Part shown: positions 12,401 to 27,000 of the stretch, piece after piece
Numbering within the stretch: the stretch's first letter is position 1
Layout: every line of letters starts with the position of its first letter
Assembly (NCBI RefSeq): GCF_000003815.2
Contig: NC_049983.1
Location: 20,767,739-20,831,738 of the forward strand
DNA from: Branchiostoma floridae
Lineage: Eukaryota > Chordata > Leptocardii > Amphioxiformes > Branchiostomatidae
Length of the DNA: 64,000 nt
Direction of reading: 5' to 3'
The notes under the pieces: model-generated
Database searches by the model: none
What the model was told of the DNA's origin: nothing
Seen by the model: only the letters and a program-made list of their open reading frames with translations
Made by a program: the position numbers and the translations under genes

Positions 12401-15400
12401 TGAAGGGGGCAAAAAGGTACATCTTCAGTAACAAAGCTTACTTAAATGTATTTCTTAAGAATAAATCAATATCTTTATTACTTGATAAGAGATAGAAAAT
12501 TAAATCTTAACTCAGTCAGATTATTTGAAGCATCGTTCTTCTAATTAGCCGACCAGCATGAAAAGCAATGCACACAACTTGAAAAGATTCACCTAAGTTT
12601 CTGGCACTACTGACAAACTTTAGATCTATGTGTTGAATATCAGGTTTTGAAAACTTTTTGAATACCATGTAGTATTTGCCCATCACCTCTTATATATCCA
12701 ATGAAGGTATTTCTTCTAAAGCGTGTAGATTTTTCATTATCTTAAAACAAGATACATACAATTCATATAATGACGTGCATGATTTTTTGCATTTATCACT
12801 TGACTTTACCCAATCCATTCAGTTCACATATCCATCCAATATTGACTCTCTACATTGTTTTTAAGTGTATGCACATTGCATGTTGTTGATGCCTTATGCC
12901 ACATTTATTTTACCCATGTTGCCTACATCAGAAGAAGGATAAAAAGGATAAGAAGGATAAGGACAAAAAGAAGGACAAGGAGGTGAGCTTGGTCACAACA
13001 GAAACAGTTGTATGTCCTCCTTGTTAACCCACCTCCCTCCTGCACAAGGCTGGTTTCGGTGACACGTGTATGTCTGAAGACACATCTGTTTCATGTCCAC
13101 GTAAAGGTTCATCTCCCTTGTAGCCCTGTACCAAAACAAGCCATCCACCTTTTATTTCAGCTTCGCCACCCCAGCACTGGGAGATTCCACTAAAATGATA
13201 TTCAGAACTAATCTGAGGGCAGTTAATTGGAATCCTTCCAGTGTGTCTGCCACAGTCATTACCATTGTTATTGTCACGTCTTTCTCTAAACGTTATTTCC
13301 ATTGACTAAACATTTCCTTGTATCCCATCTTATTGAATGTTTACTAATGGAACCTTTGCTTCTTCAGGCTTATTATTCTGAAAAGTAGAAACTTATTATC
13401 CTGAAAAGTAGATGACAGTAGACACTAACTTAACTAAAACGTAGCTTTTGGTAGAAAGTTGTAGTGACATATTTACTTGGATCCTGAGCTCTTGCAATTA
13501 GAATAGTTATTGATGTTGTTTGCACAGTTACAAATTAGACAAGTCATATTACATTCCTATGTGTACATCCGCTCTTTTACTTGTTAACAATCATGATACA
13601 TTGCTAAGTTAGCCCTCTAATTAGAACTTTATTGCGTGAACTTTATCTTTCATTATTATGCAAGATAGAATTGCTGATGTAGGTGCATGTACATTAACAG
13701 CAGATGTCTTTTCTTGTTGTTCAACAGTTTTTCTACTAAATGTCTACTTCTACTTGTACTTTTATACCAGATTATATTCAGATTATATATTTGATAAAAT
13801 GTAAGATTCTGTAAAACCTTTTGTCAAAGTATACCTTCCTATCTCAACACTACTTTGTAGGAGAAGAAGGAGTCCAGTACAGGGGATGGGGACGGAGACA
13901 AGAAGAAGAAATCTGAGGGTGGGGCTGACAAAAAGGAGGGGAAATCGGTCAGTCATGTGTTATGATCCTTGCTGATTTCTTCCTAGCCTTGGTAATCGAT
14001 ATAGATATGGAAAGCATATAAATTAGCATGTACATAATATAAATGTGTGTAACCATTGCAAATGCCTTTGTCATTTAGAGTGATTCAACCTAACAGAAAG
14101 CCTTGCATGATGTTAGATTATGGAATGATTGCACTGCTGTTACTATATACAAGCATATGGAAGCATGTTCATGTCCTACATTTATATGTATGTCTTTGTC
14201 AACTGTTGCACCAAAAATCCATGATTGCGATGCTTTCATCCACAGAAGAGTTTGGCTCATGTTATTTTATTGCTTGTATTATAAAGGAGGTAGTTAATTT
14301 ATTGATTTAATGATTGATTGCAAGGTACAACAATTGGATACCATTTATTGATCAATCAATCAATTGAAGGAACTTTGTGATATTTTGATTGAACTTTATC
14401 AACAGGCAATAATCAATGTGAATAAACTTAAATTAATCAATAAACAAGTAAAAGCACCCAATCCTCAATTTCAAGGTTTGGTAAAAAAAATCAAAAGGAT
14501 CATTTTTTGCCAATGTCCCTCATCAAATGTGAGAATTTCCCCACGTTTATGTTGAAGCGAGGGAAGTTGATGTCACAAGAGTCCTCCATTGGCGATGATG
14601 ACATCATATATCCTGTTCGGGTGACCCGAGAACAATGGATTCAGTCAGTCCACATGTCAAAGGTTAGGAGGTCATCACCTTGGCAACAGACATGGCCAAC
14701 CCTACTGCTCTCCTGCTAATCTGGCGCAGAAAGCAAACCTTCTCACTCTGCTGGGTTAGGGTTCTGAGGTGGCAGCTTGCCTATCTAATCAGTGTGTGAC
14801 CATCTCATGGCAAATTATGAGAGTGCGGAAATCACTGGATAGAAGTCTAAGCTCATGAGCAAATCCTGGGGTGACTAACAATTAATCAAATCATTGTAAC
14901 CCATGGAAGGTTACCATGTGATCCACTCATTTTGATACAACTTGCTTTGGTACAATCTCTTTCGTCATGTCATCGTTTTGGTACATGTACTTTTGGGTTA
15001 AGAAAACGGAATGCTCAGAAAACAAGTCTTAGTAAGACACTCCATTACCAACCATTGAAAATGTGTACCAATTTGAATTGATAAAACAAAACAATAATTC
15101 TTATACATGTAAGAGGTATTTTCACATTCCTATTGCACATATACATGTACAAACCTTGTACAAAGTTTCCATTAGAATGCAATATCTTTGCTGTCATCAT
15201 GGTGACAGAAACATGACAAAGAGTTTGTACATTGTATTCTTTGATCCCAGACAGTATATATGAAACTACATGAAACAAAACTGCTGGGTTTTCATAATTG
15301 TTCTATGCTGTAATGATACTAAATGTCTCTCCCTGCTTTCTTAAATGCTGCCATGGACAGATCCACAATCACATTCAAAATACACGAAATGATTCACTCT

Positions 15401-18400
15401 CACAAATTGACCATTTTCTTTCACACCTTCCACATCTCATACCTGGTGACCATGAGCCTTAATTTTGCTACCATGCTTTGAGGCCTTCTTTCTGAACCGT
15501 TAACAGTTTTGTCACACAGTGTCTTCTGCATTAGTGTTTTATTTCCTTTCTGTTTGACATATAGAGACTTATCCCAAACCTTTTCTTTTCTGGGCATTTA
15601 TGCCAATTTTACAGGCAAATACTGCATTAAAAGGCATGGTAAGTGAGGCTTTGTTAAAGTGCATGTATTCATTTTATGTGCTGCTTGCTGACTTTATGCA
15701 TTTTGATTGTGGTGTGTTGAATTTTGTTTCGCTGCATTTTTTTGCCAATGTTTATTCGGAGAGTTTAATTTCATCTCGAAGAAAACCACCAAAAACGCAA
15801 AAAAAAATCGAAAATGGGTTCAACCAACAAGTGGAGATGTGTTGTCTACAGCAGAATACTTACCCTTGATAACAAGCTTGGTATAATACTAATAGTTATG
15901 ACTTTTGCTGGGACTAAATAATTGGACTTTTGGTTCTTATTAAGAGCTTGCAAACTAACTACTAGTAGTTTTACACTTAACTGGTCATGGATGTTGCTCA
16001 TGAAAGTTCTTGATGATATTGAGGATGAATTCATCCATTCTCCTCATTGCCTGCAAAATTACAACAAAGTCAAGTCAACTCTTTAATAGTGTCTATATAA
16101 CCGATTCGTCAATTGTGGAGATACATGGAAACAACATTATTAATTAGCCTGTTACCCTCTCACACAATCAAGAACGTCAAAAATCAAGCAATGCCTGAAG
16201 CAATCTTAAATCTTGAATACTGATAACCAAATTATTGTGAAGGATACGTACTTAATATATAATGATAAAGCTTCTTTTGTCCCAGTAATATACAAAAATG
16301 TACAATTGTAAAGTCTGTCCGACTGTCTGTCCGAATACACTGAACATGCTCCATGTTGCTAATTTGTGAAATTCTTCTCTACTTCAGTCCTTGACATCAT
16401 CCCAAGGTCCAGAAGGTTCTGCTATTGACCTTGATATTGGACCTTCCATGGATCAAAATAGCGTCAAGAATTACAAGACCATCCAGCAGGTAACGTCATA
16501 ATTTCAATGACATGCCAAGATTATCTATGATTAGAAATACAAAATGTATCTCGGTGTAGTACAGTATGTGTATAACGGACTGATCCTGTAGCCCCATCCA
16601 CCCATGGCAACCCGCTGGAAGCTAATGAGAAGGCCGTGGCCTGGCTGCAGTACTGGAACGGAACGATATGATGATGATGAACTCCCTGAGTGGAACGTCT
16701 CAGCCAGAAAAAAAAATTGATTCAACAATTGGTCGGACAAAATGGCAGATTCGACTTCACGTACCTGTAGCTGCTGTCACATGCAGTCTCATAGTCTCTT
16801 TTCTTGGCTGAACAGCTAATTTTGATAGACCTAAATTAGTGTTGAGTCTGTACATGTCTACCGATGTGAATGTAGTTCCGTGGAGGAAGGTAAATGTTTT
16901 GGTGAAACTTTTTGCAGGTTCTGATTCGCCTGAGCCAGCTTTGCGTCCACCAGTCCAGCGGGAAGAACCGTAAACACGAGCAGCGTCTGCTGAGGAACAT
17001 GGGAGCCCACAGTGTTGTACTGGAACTCCTCCAGATCCCCTTTGATAAGGTAATGGAACTATTCCTACATCAAAACAAAAAAAATATCTGTATGTACACT
17101 ACATATGTCTTAGTTCCATAGAATCTCTGTTTGCAAAAGATCATTGACAAGTGTATGTTGAATTACAAAACAACGGTTGGAACTGTAACCTAATAACTTT
17201 TCATTCATACTGATAACGTTATACTGGTTGTAGGACACTTAAAGGGTTTCTTTCAGAACGTAATGATTTTCTTTGGCATTGCAGAAGGAAGACACCAGGA
17301 TGAACGAGATCATGCGGTTAGCCCATGAGTTCCTTCAGAAGTTCTGCCAAGGAAATCCAGCCAATCAGGCACTGCTACACAAACATGTGGACCTGTTCCT
17401 GACTCCTGGGGTATGCTCATCCAGTTTTAAGTACATCTGATTTAATATAAAAAGTAGAGTTGGAAGGTTGTAAATTTCTATTCATCCATGAAAATTATAG
17501 TTGCTGAGTACCGTAGTACCAGATAAATGATTGAAGTAAATAAGGAAGGAATAAAAGAATTAATCAATGATAAATTATAGACAAAGCATCATAAGTTGGT
17601 ACCTTTTTTCACTTTGACACTCATTTTCTTAGCTCTTGGAGGCAGAAACTATGAGACACATATTCATGGACAACAGCATGCTGTGCAATGAAGTGACAGA
17701 GAGAGTGGTGCAGCACTTTGTTCACTGCATCGAGACCCACGGTCGCCATGTGCAGTATCTGAAGTTCCTACAGACCATTGTGAAAGCAGAGGGACAATAC
17801 ATCAGGAAATGTCAAGACATGGTCATGGCAGAGGTAGGACAGAGATTTCCATTTGTTGTACATAGATTATCTAGCGTGTAAGAGTTCTTGTATCATATTT
17901 AAGCATATTCTCAAATACAGTAGACACCAACCAATGGTATCACAGCCATTGGCATAAGTCTGGGATTTGCATAAAATTCTGAAAACCCAAACCATTTCCA
18001 ATTCACTCCATTATAAATAGCATTTGCATAATTGCATAATCTATTATGGCATAAATTGGACATTGGGGTAAAATATTGTCAGGTCACATTGCATACTGAC
18101 CTGGAAATATGTGATAGAAAACAAGATGAAATAAAAAATGAACTACCAACGGCCTGTACAAATGCATTACATTGCCAAAAGTTTTGAAATTGCCTTGAAA
18201 AAATGTTTCCATTGAAAATCATGTTGAATGTCAATATGCTGATACTGATACAAATAAAAGTAAGTCTTAGAACATAAGATATAACGATGATACAATACAT
18301 AGTTGCAGGTCTTAACTTGTAGTATAATGAAGTTTCTCATTTGATCAATTTCCATTCCCTCCTGGCAGTTGGTGAATGTAGGAGAAGACGTCCTGCTGTT

Positions 18401-21010
18401 CTATAACGACAGGTCGTCCTTCAACACCCTGATCGAGATGATGCGGTCGGAGCGAGAGAAGAGACAGCTGAGCAGCCCTCTGATGTACCACATCAACCTG
18501 GTGCAGCTGCTGGGGCTGTGCACCGAGGGCAAGAACGTGTACACAGAGATCAAGTGCCACTCCCTGCTCCCTCTGGATGATATCAGCAGGGTGGTGGTGC
18601 ATCCGGACTGTCTACCTGAGGTAGGAGGAGCTTTGCAGTTTCCTGAGTTATTTCTTATGTTTTACTGGGTTAAAACATACTGTACAAATCATGATAATAT
18701 ACCAAAAGAGCTATATCTTTTTTTTACTGGGTTGTAACATACTGTTCAAATGATGACAATTTAGCAATAGTACAGCTGCAGAGCACACACCCTCATCAAA
18801 CTCATTTTGCCCAGATACCACTAACTTGGTACCGAGGTTAGGCTGGGTTCGAATAAAGCCATTTGGTAGAAAGTTGGTTAAGAATGTGTACCAGAGGACT
18901 GGCCATGTGTGGTTACTTAAGACACAATTTTGCCATACTGCTTAACATCTGCCTTTTGAATGCTGTGTCACTACACTTGCTTGACATGATATCCAAGTGT
19001 TAGAAATGTAATAAAATGTTTGTCATAGTATGTGTTTAAGAATTTGAAGTTGGGTCCATCAAAATTTTAGGTGCTCAGAAGAGGAGCAGTAAGGTTTGTA
19101 ATTAGGTTTTTCTACCTAATTCTACTTAATTCTATGTGGTGCACCCAAAAATTATATGGTGCACCCAATTTTTAGGTTAGGTGCATCACAAAAATGAATT
19201 TCGAGCCCTGAGATGTATTGCAAGCAATCAGAAATCTCTCAGTGGATAAAAACTTCCTTCCGGTGTCTATAGGTTAAAGATGCTTACATCAACTTCCTGA
19301 ACCACTGCTATGTGGACACTGAGGTGGAGATGAAGGAGATCTATACCAGCAACCACATGTGGACTTTGTTTGAGAACTTCCTTGTCGACATGGCCACGGT
19401 GTGTAAAACTACTCATCATTCTTTACTGCATAGATATAAATTACACAGTATGGCATTGTGCAAAAGCACATACAAGTCCTTACCTATCATTTTTTTAATG
19501 CCAGGTCATAGGCGAGCACTATGTTTCTACAGCAAAGGAAATGCAGCCTGCATTGTATTAATTCTTGCTGTGACATACAAAGTAACCTTGTCTGCCTGAC
19601 TCTGTTGAATATGAATTACTAAAGTTAGTCAGTCCAAAATGATGTTGTTACTATTTCTAAAATTGTTGAAAAGCACTGTGAATTAACTTAATATTTCTTT
19701 TGCTCTCATCAAGATGCCGTTGATAATGAAGACCTACCAAAAGAAAGTAGATGTCACAAAGGTACACTACATTCTTCTTCGAAAACTAACGTTTCCTCTC
19801 TTTCCAGGTTTGCAAAGCCACAGATCGTAACCACGCCGACCCAGTTCTAGAGCATTACGTCACCAACACCATCATGAACATCATCACCATGTTCTTCAGC
19901 TCCCCCTTCTCAGACCAGAGCACCACAGTTCAGGTAGGTGGTACCACTGGCTGGTTGTGTGTCCAACAGGAGCACTGGCAGGACGTAGCTTTCTCCTTTC
20001 TGGTCACTACCTGTGTCATATAATGTTAAGTGTTTCTCATTTGATTCACTTTTATGTTAAAAATGTTTCTCATCTGATTCACTTTTATGGAACTGGATTT
20101 TTAAGGGGGTAGGAAAGTCAGATAGGAGGAAAAAGTTTCCTTAGAAGTGTATGCTCGATGGCAGCTAAAATGCAGTTATGGTGCTTTTTGTACAATGATC
20201 AAAGGTTATGCATCTTTTCTTCTTGGACTGTCACCACTAAAGCATATTAAATTTCTTTCAAAGATGTTGATGTGGCCTGCATCCAACTCTGAATGTTATC
20301 TTATAACACATGGCCATTACAGGTTATAGATCATTACTATGAATGTACATGTAACTAGGTTGTCTTCTGTCAATATTTTATGGCTTAAGATACCTGTAGT
20401 TGGAGAAGGTCAGCATTTAGAACACAGTCTTTGAAAGACAGTTTTGCTTGGTGTACACAGACTGTTGAGTTCTGTGACTGGTTGGAGAATGTGTGCAGCG
20501 CTGACAGGGTTTTGCAGCATGATTGCTCTGCCTTGTTCACGTTCTGTTCCACCTGCATGTGTAAAGCTTGTTTATCTCAGTGCCAGGGATACATGAACAC
20601 ATATACCTCTGAGTCATTACCCCTGACACTGATGTAAACAACTGTTATTGCTGTGCCTAAGGCAAGAACTTGAGCTGTGGCAGCACATACTGCTCACTGA
20701 GCTGAGTTTGCTTATAATGAAATCACTATAACATCAGATTTAAAGGAAAAAAAGAGTATCTCTTATCTATATTTGAAGGACAGAATTTATTTTTGGTATA
20801 TTGTGCTATCACAACTAGACTCAGGTGAAAAGGGAATTTTCAACTTGCCTTGAGCTTAGCTATGCTGTTTTTATATACTCACACTTTCCCTACTGTTGGC
20901 TTTGCATGGACTTAAATGCTTGTGTAAGTATGTGCTTCTTTCTCACGGAGTGCACGAGAATGGTCCTGTTTGAGAGGTATATGTTTGTTGTACTTGTGTG
21001 TCTGTCAGCT

Positions 21011-21043
<33 letters not shown>

Positions 21044-24000
21044 CAATAACAAGATTGGTTAAAGTTTCAGACTGTTTTAGTCCATGAGATCTTGAATTTT
21101 TGTTATGTCTTTTTTATTTGTAGATCATGCTCATTACACCTATTTCATGACATTATCTTTTTTTCTGTTTGTTTGTTTTGTTTGTTTGTGTGCTTTGACC
21201 TATACCAGGTGTTTCTCAGCCCCCAGCTTCGTGCTGTAGTCAATAGTATGTTTTTCGTAAGTACTGTACATGTTGCACTGTTGCCAACCATAGCTAAGTA
21301 AACCATTCTGTCCCTCACTTTTAAAGCATTCCTTCATTACTTCTACCATGCACATGTTAAGACGTAATTGTGCCTTCTTTTTGTGCTGTTTGCACTTCAC
21401 TTGCACATAACTGCTTTTAAGTAATTTGCAATTCTCCCTGTGTTGTCTCTTTTTCAACTTTTTGCACACAATGTTAAGAAGCACAGAATATCACTTCATG
21501 CAATTTCCCCCAAGGGTTTTCAGTCTGTAACAATTAAACAATATGTTTTGAGAAATATTGAAGAATTATGTATACTTAACATCATAATATATTGCTGTTA
21601 GGTAACAATATTGTTTGATTATAGGGCGTGTATAAAGTATAATGTATTTCCCAGACTGTCAAGGTTCTCATAAAGAAACATTTTAAGAATCTTCAGTGTT
21701 GCTATTTGCACCAATCCATGTTACAAATTGCCACACTGTCCACATCTGAATATACATTTTAGCCTGTAATTGAAATCAAAATTACCAGTCACTTTGGAGG
21801 GTGTACTTTAAACAGTGAAAGGTTATTGGTCACCATGTCTTCTTTCAGGCTGCCTCTGAGGAAACACAGTGATTACTATATAATAGAAACAAAATGTGAT
21901 GCCAGCCGTATTAAATATGCTATTTTTCTTCCCCTTTTCTATTCGTTTTTCCAAAGACCCGACAGCCAATCTTCGTCCAACTGCTGTCTGGAGCGTATCG
22001 TGTGTCGCAGTGTACATGGCTGAATACACAGCAGCGCTGCATGGTGGAGACATGCATCAAAACCCTGACAGAAATAGGTAATCCAGGATATATTTTTATA
22101 TGAGTGTTAAGTGTGGTATTTGCTGCACAGCTTGTGCTTATGCTTAAAGCTGACCAATAAAGCAGTGAATTTGTACATGTACAAAACGTCCTGATCATTT
22201 CAAATTCTTGTACTGAAATGGGAGTTGATGAACCTTTAACTTATAGTTGGTACGTAACTGTCGTTCTTTCTTGATGAATGCCAAGATGAAATGTTGTCAG
22301 TCTTTTCTTGCAATCTGTTCTCAAGAAAAACGTCTAGACAAAAACCGTAACAGACCTTGTGCTCATTGTTGTTCTTTGTAGTGAAGAAAAGGAACATGTT
22401 GGTGCCTGTAGACTTAGGCGCCCATATCAACATGCCTACCAGGTCTAGACGAGAGATGTGGCGCGAATCTTCCAGATCCATCGTTGGTGGGAACAGCATA
22501 GCAGAATGTATACCTACTGTTTACATCTGTCCCTGGATGCACGAAAAATCATCTAGTAAACTAACTTGTCTGTCATTAATGTGAAAATTTACTTTCCTGA
22601 CTTACAGATATATCCAGGGACCTTTAAACCAGCTTTTCTGAATTTCAAAAAATGTGATTCCAATCAAATCACAATTCAGCCAGTCTTCTCTTTCCTTTTT
22701 TGTCTTAGATATTCAACATTTGCAACTTTATCAAATCTTGTAATCAAATCTTGTAATCAAAAGTTTGATTGTCTAATGACATAAATAATAAGTCAAAATA
22801 TACACACGTGACTGATGAACCTCTTCAACGAAAGTCAAAATATATTCTGTCAAAAGTCTGAAAAAAATTAATCCTGCTCACACATACAGTTCTTCATTGA
22901 TTTGACTAGACAGACTCGCTCCGAATACCCATATTTTGGTCAGCCTCAGTAATTATTCATTTGGTTGCATGGTTATTTCTCTCACTCCCTAGGCCTAACA
23001 GGAAACTGTTCTGCAACAGTGTAAAGCTGTAGGCAATCTTTGAGTCAGAATTGTGTAGGAAATGGTTGAAATGAACCACAATCCAACGAAAGAAAATTCT
23101 GCAGCATACATGTTCATCAGGCATGCATATAAATTTGCACACTAATTGCTTTTGCTTGGGCTTGCTGAACAACAAATATATTTTTACTGCACGTAAAGAA
23201 AGCACTTTGATGATGTACATGCCAAGGTTTGATGAAACATCATATGCGTGTTGTAAAAGAACTAAAGTCCAAGAACTTACAACATACCCATCATGGCCAC
23301 CACCTGGTGCATGTACAGAAGTGTGAATTTGTACATTTGTAGAAGACATGCATTGACCATATTGTTGCCAAAGGATGCAGTGGTTGTGGTCAGCATGAAA
23401 AATGAGTGCCATCAAGTTATTGTGTAGTTTTATATGTAGTATTTTTTATTTCGGTATGATGCCTTCACTGGCAGGTATCAACTGTTGGTACATGTCAGTG
23501 AATATTTCAGCCAGACTGTCAAGATTCTGCTGCTGTGAATCCATGATTCCTACTCAGTCATCTACCATTATGACTTCTACTTCAAACTCAAGTCTTTTAT
23601 TTTCATCTACCATTTCTGAATCAACAGGCATCGTACTGATGACATCATTCTTTTCAGCCTGGAACTTCATTGTTGCCTGTGTCGCTTTTGTGTTGGCTGA
23701 AAAATGGCCATCCCACACAGACATGTGTACTACTTCTACGTTTCACAGTTTGTGTAATCATAAAAGATTAACTGTTTGTTAACACATATACCTAACTCGT
23801 GTAATGACTTTTCCTGTAGCCAAGAACCGTGGCATAGCCATCCCTGTGGACTTGGACAGCCAGGTGAACACACTGTTCTCCAAGTCCCAACTCCTCATGG
23901 CCACATCCCGTAAGTGGCTGAGTACGCGTGGCTCGTCCAGACGAGACTCCATCATGGCCATTTCACGGGACACCAGGAGCATTATTGAAGGGTTGCAGGT

Positions 24001-27000
24001 CAGTGTGTATGTGGCAAAGGTTTCTCCGTGATTCTTTATTGAACTATGTTGGTGAAGTAAAAATAAAGGCTAGAGAGAAAGAGCATAATGTGAAGGATCA
24101 ACAACACTTGACACCGATTTAGTGACTAACTGCCAACATGGTGAACTTTTTTTGGGTTCAGTGTTATCAGATGCAGTAACAACATTAGCTGCCATGAACA
24201 ACTAGCCAGAACTTGTCCACTTCTGTTCTTGTTATTCATTCTTCTTGCTTTTCTAGTTTTTCTCATCTTTCCTTTCCTCTCACCTCCCTGAGTCAGCAGT
24301 GGCAGGACTTGGTGCCTCCTCCCATGGCTGCCAACAGGCGGATTGTGGAGCTAACAACCAAAAACCTGCCACAGGTAGCACTGCCTACCTGCAGAACTAG
24401 CAAAATCATAGTCAGGAAGACAACATCATGTTTTGTACTAGACTTGCTGCTCACAACATGTGACAGTGTGGCCTGGTACCCAAACCTATTATACTGGCCG
24501 AGTCTTTTCGTCCTCTCACGCTTTTTGCTTAAGGTGACGAAGAAACTCATCAGCCGTAATATGTTGGGGTCTCGGGCTAGTGACAGTGATTAAAGGCTTG
24601 GAGCTTAATGGAAGAAAACATTAATGTCCCTCTACTATAGTTAGTGGTACATAACTTAATGTTCTTTTAGCTTTGCTTCCTTATGTTGTTTAATGCACCA
24701 ACTCATTAAAAATGTCTCTAATTTTGTCATCTGTTATTGAAGCATGTTTTCTCTCAGGTGCTGCATACTGCACAGCCTTTTCTTGCATGAATCATGAAAT
24801 GCTTTCCTTATCTTCTCTGCCCTCTTCTCTCTTCGGTCATCAAGCCAAGAAACTCCTTTTCAGCAGACCCAGACAGCATGTTGCCGGTATGTTAACGCCA
24901 CCAGGCAGAAAGTAACAACCTGCCATGTAGCAAAGCAACAGAAACGTTTAGCTTTTTCATCCCCAACTGCTTTTTTAAAAATGCTTTGCTGAATCCTGAC
25001 TGTTCCGCAAGATCCCCAGAGTCTTAACCAATGTGCAGAAAGCTTCATAGCTCACACATATTTACACTTTAAAATGCAAACCACATCAACTATAGAAATA
25101 AATGGTTTCTGCCCATTTAGGTAAATTCATTGTCTGCACAAGTCTACAGCAAAGATAGTCTCTGGTTGTCCTGAATTTGAAAGTTTTATTTTTCCACAAC
25201 CTTGTTCAGATGTATCTTTAAAAGACTATGGGAGGAAAGTGATGATATCACTTAAGGTAGTAAGTCTAACCTGATAGATGTTATCATCTAAAATGACTGT
25301 GACTTTGTCAGGACATATTTCATTTCTTACAAGTATCTTAGAAAAAGGGTCTGGTGCAATATCCCTAAATATAAAACATCCCTAGTTCCAAGCTTTGCCT
25401 GCTGCTGTCTGTCCCATTCTTGCACGAGCCTGTATTCCTGATGTGTATAGCACATGCACAGCATGACATTGTCATTGTGTTATATCTGACCTTATAGGAA
25501 TTTCTTGTAAATGTGTCTTTGGATGGACCCATCTTATTGATATGAAGAAAAGAGAATTTCCCCTCAGTGGTTGCAATAAAGGAGGCATTGGTCATAGAAA
25601 TACAATTTAAGGACTTTTTTGTATAACTATGATTTCCTGACTGTCTATTCCATATCCAGCTTTAAGTATAGAGATTTACAGTAATATTTTATACACTTAG
25701 CAGGTAAATGGTTGTTATAGTTAAATGACATAAAGATGCCTAGTCATTGCAAGCCCAAAGAAGTGAGATAATTTTCTTCATGAAATGCATTACATGTAGG
25801 CACTCAAATGTGTTCAGTTCAAATTGCCACAATACATACATGTACATTTTTGGAAGAAAAAAGCTTTTAATATAATTTGTGGGCTGAGAATGAAATGAGG
25901 ACAAAAGCAGTGGCTGAGAAATTTTGGGGTGTTTTTGAAAACCATTCTTAATATGACCCTTAATTTTTCTTTCAGGTAGTACCTTATCGCAATCCTATGC
26001 AAATTAGTATGACATCATTGAGAGTTACAAGCCCACGCCCATTTTCAGAAAAAATCTTCCCTTGACTTGTACTTCAATGTTTGTCAATGATATTTCACTG
26101 GAATGTACATGCATGCATGGTAACCTAAAGAAGGCAGATATTCCACCTGCTGGTAAAGCCTCAGTTTGAAGGTTGTGCTGTTCCTTCTGTAGGACATTGT
26201 GTCCTTGCTGGAGGACCAGCTGCGGCCGCTGGTCCAGGCGGAGCTGTCCGTGCTGGTGGACGTGCTGCACAGACCCGAGCTGCTGTTCCCACCGGGATCG
26301 GAGGCCAGACAGAACTGTGAATCTGGCGGATTCATCTCCAAGTAAGAACCTCAAGACTTTAGACTGCTTCATTGGAAGTATGACAGGACAGACTAAAATG
26401 ATGCAGCTTTTATTCACTTTGACAGGATGCATTGCTTGTTACATCATTAAACACTCTGTCACCATCTATATTGAATTGTCACTAAATAGCCTCAATATCA
26501 TTGTTGAAACGGCCATCAGCAAAGCTACTGCCTACACTATACCTTCCATCTTACGTTTCACTGAAAAGTATCTTTGTGATTAACCAAGCAATATGACATA
26601 CATGTATCTGGATTTCTTTAATGCAAGGACATGTGCATTATATGTCTTTTGTCTTCAGATAAAAATGCATCAATTACAAAATGTTGCATGTTCACATAGT
26701 AACAGCTGGTAGCCTATTAATGAAAGTCAATGGTGTTTTTATAGTTAAGTAAACTATGAAATTGTCTATGTTTGTGTTGCACTTTCCATGGTGCTGAAAT
26801 TAGTGCTGTGAACACATTTTGTCTCTAATGGACCAGCATGTACATTGTTACAGTGTTGTATCTGGCTTACAATGGCCTTGATTGTTTTGACCCCTGCAAG
26901 CACCTATCATTTGTACTACCCAGTCAGCTTGTACAGAATTAGTAATTTGAAGCTGCAAAGACTCTAAACCCGACCCCTACTAAATAGCCAACAGCACTTT

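Noticed and set aside
16550-16690. Possible LINE 3' end ending in GATGATGATGA
   Set aside because: Only a short ATG repeat and vague resemblance; no reverse transcriptase trace.
19080-19200. GGTGCACCCAA repeats in intron 24
   Set aside because: Looks like a fragment of an interspersed repeat, but I could not define ends or a second arm.
22957-23415. 152-codon open frame on the minus strand inside ITPR intron 27
   Set aside because: No domain, no codon bias, no splice structure, and no similarity I recognise; chance open frame.
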